Source of the DNA: Flammulina velutipes
Lineage: Eukaryota > Basidiomycota > Agaricomycetes > Agaricales > Physalacriaceae
Length of the DNA: 64,000 bases
Direction of reading: 5' to 3'
NCBI GenBank assembly: GCA_011800155.1
Contig: CM022371.1
Location: 2,046,001-2,110,000 of the forward strand
Shown here: positions 58,145-64,000 of the stretch, piece by piece
How positions within the stretch are numbered: the first letter of the stretch is position 1
Layout: each line of letters begins with the position of its first letter
The notes under the pieces: model-generated
Seen by the model: the letters and a program-made list of their open reading frames with translations, nothing else
Databases searched by the model: none
Told to the model about the DNA's origin: nothing
Position numbers and translations under genes: made by a program

Positions 58145-58628
58145 TTAAGTACGCGTCTTGAGGTACAACCGTGTAGCCGGAGGGACCATCACTAAGCGTA
58201 GAGGTACCCCATCGAAGATCTTGAACAGGTCACAAACATACTCCGCGAATATGGTGTAGTGTCCGTCGTCCTCCAGGAGTGCCGCAAGGGAGTCCAAGGT
58301 AGCAGTCCGCAGCGTAGGGGGTGCAAGAGTCAGGCGCTGCTCAAACGCACGCCGCCTCTCCAGCAGAGACGCACGCACCGCACTATCGGTTTCAATGACA
58401 TTTTGAAGACCTCCGGGACGATATACTATTTCCAAATGGATTAGGCCCGGTACTCGCATACGCTAACCAACAGTGTTTCTCCTAGACGGAAACTACCTCG
58501 TCCACGGTGTGTTTGGTACTTACCCGTTGAGATGATGTTGGCATCACGCAGGGAAACCACGGCTTGATAACACCGCCGCAATTGCTGTAGCTTGGAGATG
58601 TGGTATGACTCAGCCGGATGACGGTGCT
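58145..58628 (-). pseudogene. 3' fragment of an unknown gene overlapping the GST B promoter
   Basis: Two exon-like pieces read in phase: HRHPAESYHISKLQQLRRCY to LRDANIIST, a GTAAGT donor with a GCGAG acceptor, then PGLIHLEIVYRPGGLQNVIE, AALLEDDGHYTIFAEYVCDL and FKIFDGVPLRLVMVPPATRL. The last codons (YLKTRT, stop TAA) lie inside the ACGCGTACTTAA element of the GST B promoter. No in-frame ATG is visible upstream, where stops appear at once. I recognise no family. Best read as a truncated gene whose tail was formed by fusion to the GST B upstream region. Confidence 0.5.
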
Positions 58629-58749
58629 CTAACCCTTATTCAAGCTATTGTAGTACTACGCTGTGGCGTAGCAATGGCAACTCGCTCCAGTGGCAACAAG
58701 GATCATTTATAAAGACACAGTCCCACTTTCGCCGGGATCCTAATTTTCC

Positions 58750-59523
58750 ATGTATCTCTCGTCTGGACGAAATCCGCTCATCTGGACCGTTGCATATCTG
58801 CTGGCATTATGTGCAACCGGCCACCCTCTCCACATTCGTGAGGAAGGGAAAGAAATTCCATCCGGCGAATTGGGTCTTTTCATGGAAAGTAAGCTCAAAA
58901 GGATACCGCTCCTTACGCTGTTGTTCAAACTCTTCAGTTCCCAAGCCTGTGGATATGGGTTCCCAACTCAAAATTAAGATAAGACTAAAGAATCTTTCGG
59001 ACGTTGGTTTTGATGTCGTCAGGGAACCATGGGGCATACTCCAAGAAGACAAAGCCGAAAAAGTCGGTGATGCGTTGGAATGGTTAAATCAGCGCGAGGC
59101 AGAATACATAGGAGGAGTTGAGCAACCTAAGGATGCTAAATGGTTGGACGATTGGGTGAGTCCCAGAGAAAATGAGGATGGTAAGAATTTAGGCAATTTT
59201 GAGAGAACCAGCTAATTGGCCGCAGAATACAAAGAGAAAATAAAGAAACGACTGTGGCGTTTGGAGCCAGGTAAAGACCTCGAATATGAGTACGAAGGTT
59301 CGTTATTATCTTGCCCGTCCTGATTCCATTTGAAACCGCATATACAGCGGGCAAGGCCTACGATTTCAGCAAGAAAGGAATTGGTCGGTTCTTCTTCAAG
59401 CTCAAACGTTCTACGTTGTATATCACGAAAGATAAAGGAACGACACCTCCGACTGAGACGCGACTTTCGGAGGTACGTTACGATGTGTTTGTCAAGTCTG
59501 ATCAGAAGGAGGAGAAGAAGTGA
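58750..59523 (+). CDS. Small secreted protein, unknown
   Basis: Four exons in phase. MYLSSGRNPLIWTVAYLLAL CATG is a plausible signal peptide, then HPLHIREEGKEIPSGELGLF ME|IPKPVDMGSQLKIKIRL, SDVGFDVVREPWGILQEDKA, ALEWLNQREAEYIGGVEQPK, DDWVSPRENED|EYKEKIKKR, LEPGKDLEYEYE|AGKAYDFS, KKGIGRFFFKLKRSTLYITK and VRYDVFVKSDQKEEKK. About 200 residues, no Cys pairs of note after the signal. The exact phase agreement over three introns (GTAAGC, GTAAGA and GTTCGT donors) argues for a live gene. No family recognised. It sits between GST B and GST C on the opposite strand. Confidence 0.7.
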
Positions 59524-59866
59524 CGTTGGGGTACTTACAACCGTGTAACCGAAAGGCTCACAAATCCTTTTACAAAGCAACAGAGGGATCTCGCGGTTGC
59601 GCTTCCGGGACTGGCATTCGACCCCTCTCGACGAGTACCTGCTGCAGAGAAACGTGTCATGATAAGTGGGCGGTGGTGGTGGACAGTGTACACTTGCCAG
59701 ACACGTGGTGTGATCAATAATATCTGGACTGGATCATATTGTGGCGCGGAGGCCACTACCATGCTCTTTGAATTAGAAGAAACTCATGAATTGCATCCTC
59801 TCAAAGAAGTTCACGTTTGATGACAGAGGTATTGCACCGGAGTTACAATATTTGTATTATGGTGGT

Positions 59867-60772
59867 TTATTTTGGAGACGGCGGAACGTTGATACCCTGC
59901 TGAACAGCCTGTCTGGCAGCGATGCGATCGAACCACGACTTGAGAGCGGGCCATTCGTCCAGTCCCTCGATGCCACCATAATTATGGACGCGGATCCTGA
60001 CTGGAGTCAGTATTCAGACGCTTCTGGCTGAAGAACGCTTACCATGGCCAGACGTTGATATCGGCAAGAGATATCTTGTCTCCAGCGAGCCATTCGCGAT
60101 CCGCAAGACGGATGTTCAAGACATTGTAGAGCCTCTTGGTCTCGTCGAGGTAGCCTGAGTAAGCGGATCGGTGAGCAATACAACTGGAGAAATGGAAGGT
60201 AACATACGCTTCTTAGCATATGGTATATCTTCTGGCGCCGCTCTGGCAAAGTGGTTCAGCTGTCCTTGCATGGGGCCAACACCACCATGCTGCAAGATGA
60301 ATAAGCGGACAGAAGATTAGGCAAAGAGTCTGACGTACAGCAAAGAATATCCACTGGAGCATTTCGCTTTCCTCGTTGGACTTTGCGGGGAAGCTGAACT
60401 TATTGTCCTTGTCATAGTGCTGCTGGAGGTAGAGAAGAATGGCGGCGGTCTCAAAGACGGGAAAGTTGTCACGGGAGCGGTCGACAAGGACGGGGATACG
60501 ACCGTTGGGATTCAGCTTGATGAACCATGGTTCCTGGAAGTGACGTTAGTTATGGGAAGGCGAGTTTAGGAAGAAGAGACTGACCTTTTGGATGTTCTTG
60601 GAGATGTCGATTTTCTCGTACCTACGCCACAGTTAGACAGACAGAGTTGCTATGGCGAAGAAACCTACTCGTAGTCGACGTTGGGATAGACAGCTTTGAG
60701 CTCCTCGAGAAAGACAGAGACTTTGTGGCCGTTGGGGGTGCCGGCAGTGTAGAGAAGAAGGGATTTGGACAT
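59867..60772 (-). CDS. Glutathione S-transferase C, Ure2p-like
   Basis: Third paralogue, same strand and exon plan. [20 protein letters not shown] and [175 protein letters not shown], ending VPPSPK. Nearly identical blocks to GST B point to a fairly recent duplication. All glutathione-site residues are kept. The promoter has CGTATTTAA close to the ATG and a GCTCACAAATCC element at 60913. Confidence 0.92.
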
Positions 60773-60937
60773 GGCAGAGAAGGAACGGGAAGCGAAGGAC
60801 CTGTGAGACCTTTGGAGGGCTTTAAATACGAACATGGTGGATAATCGAAGTCTCGTGTGACAAAGACTGACGTGCTTCGAGTGGGACTGATGGATGCTGA
60901 CTGGACAGTTTGCTCACAAATCCATGTATTATTGCAG

Positions 60938-61239
60938 CTAACTTGTTGGTTTCTCAGGTTCAAATACAAACTGCGATCCAACAATGTTTCCGCGAAATCT
61001 CTTTCGCATGTCGAGCTAGAAAGGGCACGTTGAACGCAAGAAAAAGCAAAGCAGAGGGAACAAACCATTCCGCGCTTGCACTCAAAGGTAGCCCTCCTGA
61101 GCGACTGGCAGGCCTCTGGAAGCTCGTCTGTGTGGTCGCGAATGCATTCTGAAGGTAGATTTCCGTGTTTTGTAACGCATTCCGAGTGCAGCACGCAGTC
61201 CTTAAGCGCCGCCAGCAATGCCTGACATGATGAGGACAT
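60938..61239 (-). CDS. PET191: Cytochrome c oxidase assembly factor PET191/COA5
   Basis: Twin-CX9C-type protein of the mitochondrial intermembrane space, needed for complex IV assembly. Exon 1 MSSSCQALLAALKDCVLHSE, CVTKHGNLPSECIRDHTDEL and PEACQSLRRATFECKRGM, then a 55-nt intron and exon 2 LDMRKRFRGNIVGSQFVFEP ending EKPTS. This matches the conserved Pet191 pattern including LDMRKRFRGN. Six Cys are in the expected helix-turn-helix spacing. About 80 residues. No classical presequence, as expected for Mia40 substrates. Divergent from the DUF7719-like gene with 41 bp between starts. Confidence 0.95.
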
Positions 61240-61280
61240 GAAGAGATGGCTTATGTCATCACTCTCTGCCACCAACCGCC

Positions 61281-61987
61281 ATGGAAATTCCAGAGGACGA
61301 ACAATGGCGCCTCATTGACCAGTCGGGCATTCTAAAGCAAGCTCAGACAGAGAACAACGACAGCGACAACGACGACGACGAGGACTCGTCGTTGCCAGAT
61401 GAAATATTCAACGCAGTGCTCTACATTATCCCATTCTCATTCCTTCTGCTCATGATGGAAATGTACGCCCTTCTCCCAGTTCATTGCCGTCGCTAATACA
61501 TCAAAGCCTAATACACCACCAGTACGGAAAGGAGCCCACCTTTAGGATCCTTGCAGACAGAATGATTTCTGGCGTCCCAAGTAAGTGCGCTGCTACGTGT
61601 GCGGAAATTCATCTCACGCGTCTCCCAGTCATGTCCATCTTTATATTTTACAGTACGCCAGGCCCCCTGCATAGACTTGCTACTGACGCGTACTAGCTAC
61701 GAGATACAAGCAGCACCGGCGCATGCAGTTATTACTTTTAATCCTTGGCAGCCTTTCTGGATCTCGTATGATGTACTTGCTTGCTCGTGCTGGCTTTCTC
61801 AAAGTTATGCAGCAGGTACGAGTTCCCCTCTGTTGTGTTCTCACCGTCTAAAGACATAAAACAGTGCCCTCCGCTTGCAACACTGTGGATATACACGGTG
61901 GTACAATTGGACTTGGGGCCTGCGCTGCTGAATCTGATTGCTGTTGGTGTTTATGTCTGGGGGAAAGGCCTAAAGGTACTGCGGTAG
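61281..61987 (+). CDS. DUF7719-like multi-TM membrane protein
   Basis: Acidic N-terminus MEIPEDEQWRLIDQSGILKQ and DDDEDSSLPDEIFNAVLYII, then PFSFLLLMMEM (TM1), LIHHQYGKEPTFRILADRMI, SIFIFY (TM2), TRYKQHRRMQLLLLILGSLS, SRMMYLLARAGFLKVMQQ (TM3), CPPLATLWIYTVVQLDLGPA and LLNLIAVGVYVWGKGLKVLR (TM4). Four introns with GT-AG borders join in phase. The architecture and acid-rich head match an uncharacterised fungal family of four-TM proteins, probably of the ER or mitochondria; assignment to DUF7719 is from memory of its layout. No function known. Confidence 0.75.
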
Positions 61988-62096
61988 TTCAGTAAAATAC
62001 ATTTTGTGGCGGCAAAGAAAGAATGCTTCCGTGACGTCACGTTTCTTCTCTAACTATGCTACCACCACTGTCCTTTAGCTCAAACGACTTTGCTTC

Positions 62097-63462
62097 ATGA
62101 CTGCCTTCAACAATGCTTTTGTCGTCCAGTCCATCGTCAATTCACACCGCCAGCATCGTCCTCGTCGTCGAGTCACTTCAGATCCTTGTCTGCTAGAGAG
62201 ATTGCCTCCAAATGGTGCGTAGACATCCGACATCGTTATTGTTCGCTCACCCACAAGTAACAGCTTACATAGAGCGCGAAGCAGAGAGATCTGCTCCCTT
62301 TGCTGTTCTAAAGCAGCTACGACGCAGTCCATCGCCTCCGAGAGACGACAACGCCGAACGCAGTCCAACTGAGTCACATCGACGACGAGCATCCAGCGCT
62401 ACAACCGAAGAGCCAACATCCCCAGTGCTAAAGGTGGCCTCTCCACGCTATGCCGGTCCTTGGCAAGACCCACAGGTAAGCTCCACCCGCGTCGTTTCCC
62501 ACTCTTACTGATCGTAACTTCAGCCGTTCGAAGTATTCCGAGCTGTCGAGCGCAAGGATATCGAATACCTCATGCAAATACGGGACAGAGCATTCCATGT
62601 ATGTGCTTTTAAACTCGCTACCAAATCATATTAATTCACCTTAGCTCCTTCTTCGCAAAACCGGAGACGCCACACCCCTATTACACGCTATGCGTATTGG
62701 ACAGTCACATAGGGACGTTGCAATTATCCTCATAGGCGCATTCTCTCGGTGGATCAACCAGCTCGACGAGACAGAAATCCAGAAACCGAGGACCAAGACC
62801 CTCCTCAAAGCTCTTCGCACTAACCTCAAACTTGCCATCGACTACGGCCTCGCAAAATCCCAAAGCGACCTAACCGCATCGTTCATGCAGACGCTGATCA
62901 TGAGCGAAGGTGACAAGTGGATTCACAACGTTGTGGCCAGTGTTACTATCGCGCTACGTGCTGGGACAAGAGGCAAGCCAGTGCAGACGGCAGATTCAGC
63001 TGTTAGGAAATTTGCGACGCGCGAGCTCGGGCGGGCGGAGCTTATAGCGTCACTGGAGGACTACGTGGCCAATTCCACTATGGATTTGTTGATGATGGGG
63101 GCGTGGAACCTCGCGTTAGAGACGATAAAGGATGATTCTCCGTTACCAGTGAGTGCAGTTTCCTCTTCTCAGTGCATATGACTAACTTTGAAGTTGGGGA
63201 TGTAGAGCTATTTCTTTGCGCGAGACGACCGAATGTACAAAGCATTAAAGGACAAGCTTGATAAGCATAGTGTTATAGTGCGACAGAAACTTGGCAAGAG
63301 GCTTAGGTGGCAACTGAGGGTGCTCATCAATGTTGTCGAAGGGAGGACGACGACTTATAGGGTTCGTTTTCCTGCTGATGCCCCCTCTAATCAATACTCA
63401 TTCTTGCACAGCGAAAGGTCGAGCTTCTGACCGGGGAGCTCGATGACGGCGACGGACTGTAA
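62097..63462 (+). CDS. Conserved basidiomycete protein of unknown function
   Basis: MTAFNNAFVVQSIVNSHRQH and a basic, Ser/Pro-rich head lead to SPVLKVASPRYAGPWQDPQP, FEVFRAVERKDIEYLMQIRD and RAFHLLLRKTGDATPLLHAM. Then RIGQSHRDVAIILIGAFSRW, TKTLLKALRTNLKLAIDYGL, SFMQTLIMSEGDKWIHNVVA, REIGR-like ELGRAELIASLEDYVA, SYFFARDDRMYKALKDKLDK and LRVLINVVEGRTTTYRRKVE, ending GELDDGDGL. The pattern of short paired helices (LLRKTGDATPLLHAMRIG) is ankyrin-like. Five introns. I know the block pattern as widespread in Agaricomycetes but no function has been attached to it. Confidence 0.75.
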
Positions 63463-63901
63463 TATATACGACGGTTGCTTTCTTGTATCTTATGATCTCT
63501 CTTATGTTGTGTGTATTAACATCTTTTGCAGTCTCAGTCCCTCGCCCGATCTGCTCATACAAAGGTGCCGCGCTGGTCCAAAATCCCAACCAGCGCTGGC
63601 GTATCGTTGAGCAAATATTGAACGTGTTTCCTTCTTCGAAGGCCGGTAAATTAACCGTCACAGCGCTCGTACAAGGTGCCAGGCAGAGCTCCAAGATCAC
63701 CGCTAGCACGGCGTATTCTCGAGCAGACATTATTTTGGATTTGTTATTGTAATAATGAAATTGACAACTTCTCTTGCACCACATTGCAACTCTCATGACC
63801 TCTGGCTACAAGCAACACATGCATTGGTGGTACAAGATGTATTTCAGTCAACGCGGGAGATAAATGCGCGCGTCAAAGCATGGCATAGAGTCCAAGATGA
63901 A
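63463..63901. other. Convergent 3' intergenic region
   Basis: 439 bp between the previous stop and the stop of the edge gene. Open frames across it (one of 132 codons on the minus strand, one of 89 on the plus strand) have no motif and look like chance. Confidence 0.35.
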
Positions 63902-64000
63902 TCATGACATGGACAAACTGATGTCCTCAGACCAAGCAGCAGCACCCCGGTCACTCAACTGTCCAAACAAATCCTCGTCGACGGCCATGTTAGTAGATGG
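63902..64000 (-). CDS. 3' end of a gene cut by the right window edge
   Basis: The minus strand reads in from the edge as PSTNMAVDEDLFGQLSDRGA AAWSEDISLSMS followed by TGA (63902-63904 on the plus strand). The acidic, Ser-rich ending resembles the tail of a transcription factor, but with about 32 residues I cannot name it. The rest lies to the right of the window. Confidence 0.4.
   Translation of the reverse strand, partial: PSTNMAVDEDLFGQLSDRGAAAWSEDISLSMS

Noticed and set aside
60950..60975. Possible tRNA B-box (GGTTCAAATAC)
   Set aside because: It lies within PET191 exon 2, antisense, and no A-box or cloverleaf could be drawn around it.

Overview
This is nuclear DNA from a basidiomycete fungus, most likely a mushroom-forming Agaricomycete. 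Genes lie close together on both strands. Most are cut by several introns of about 45-60 nt, with GT donors, a CTNAC-like branch site and an AG acceptor. The gene set (MARVEL membrane proteins, Ure2p-like glutathione transferases, wax-synthase-type acyltransferase, Rieske-DUF455 fusion, endopolyphosphatase, UV endonuclease UVDE) fits Basidiomycota. No bacterial operons, CRISPR arrays or rRNA genes are present, and I could not support any tRNA. Gene models were built by hand, joining reading frames across plausible splice sites and checking that the joined protein keeps family motifs.

Layout. 0-10 kb: the 3' end of an SR/RY-rich protein gene; a LOA1-like acyltransferase divergent from the Golgi protein TVP38; the ER SNARE Ufe1; an AhpC/TSA-like protein; a 477-bp inverted-repeat element; a mitochondrial PDK/BCKDK kinase. 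10-24 kb: a disordered protein; NDR kinase Cbk1/Cot1; an unknown gene whose first intron carries a hAT-like element; a Rieske-DUF455 protein divergent from JMJD7; NHP2; BFR1; an RFX transcription factor. 24-32 kb: endopolyphosphatase, an unknown gene, a decayed copy of the 5' end of acetoacetyl-CoA synthetase, then the intact gene. 32-40 kb: three multi-TM genes in a row (two MARVEL, one unsettled), UBC8, THOC5, glucose-6-phosphate dehydrogenase, a small unknown. 40-52 kb: IQGAP, UVDE, a hotdog thioesterase, GatC, a LON-RING protein. 52-64 kb: CAF16, a wax-synthase-like MBOAT, three tandem glutathione transferases with a small secreted protein between the second and third, PET191/COA5, a DUF7719-like membrane protein, a conserved unknown, and the 3' end of a gene at the right edge.

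Most genes are housekeeping: membrane traffic and lipids, mitochondrial functions, RNA biology, polarity and cytokinesis (Cbk1, IQGAP), and DNA repair. Mobile and duplicated DNA supplies the unusual features: an element sitting on a splice donor, a decayed tandem copy of the AACS 5' end, and a roughly 1.4-kb segment that seems to have split the promoter of the middle glutathione transferase. No obviously new multi-gene system is visible. The best leads are the GST array with its inserted secreted-protein gene and the intronic hAT element.
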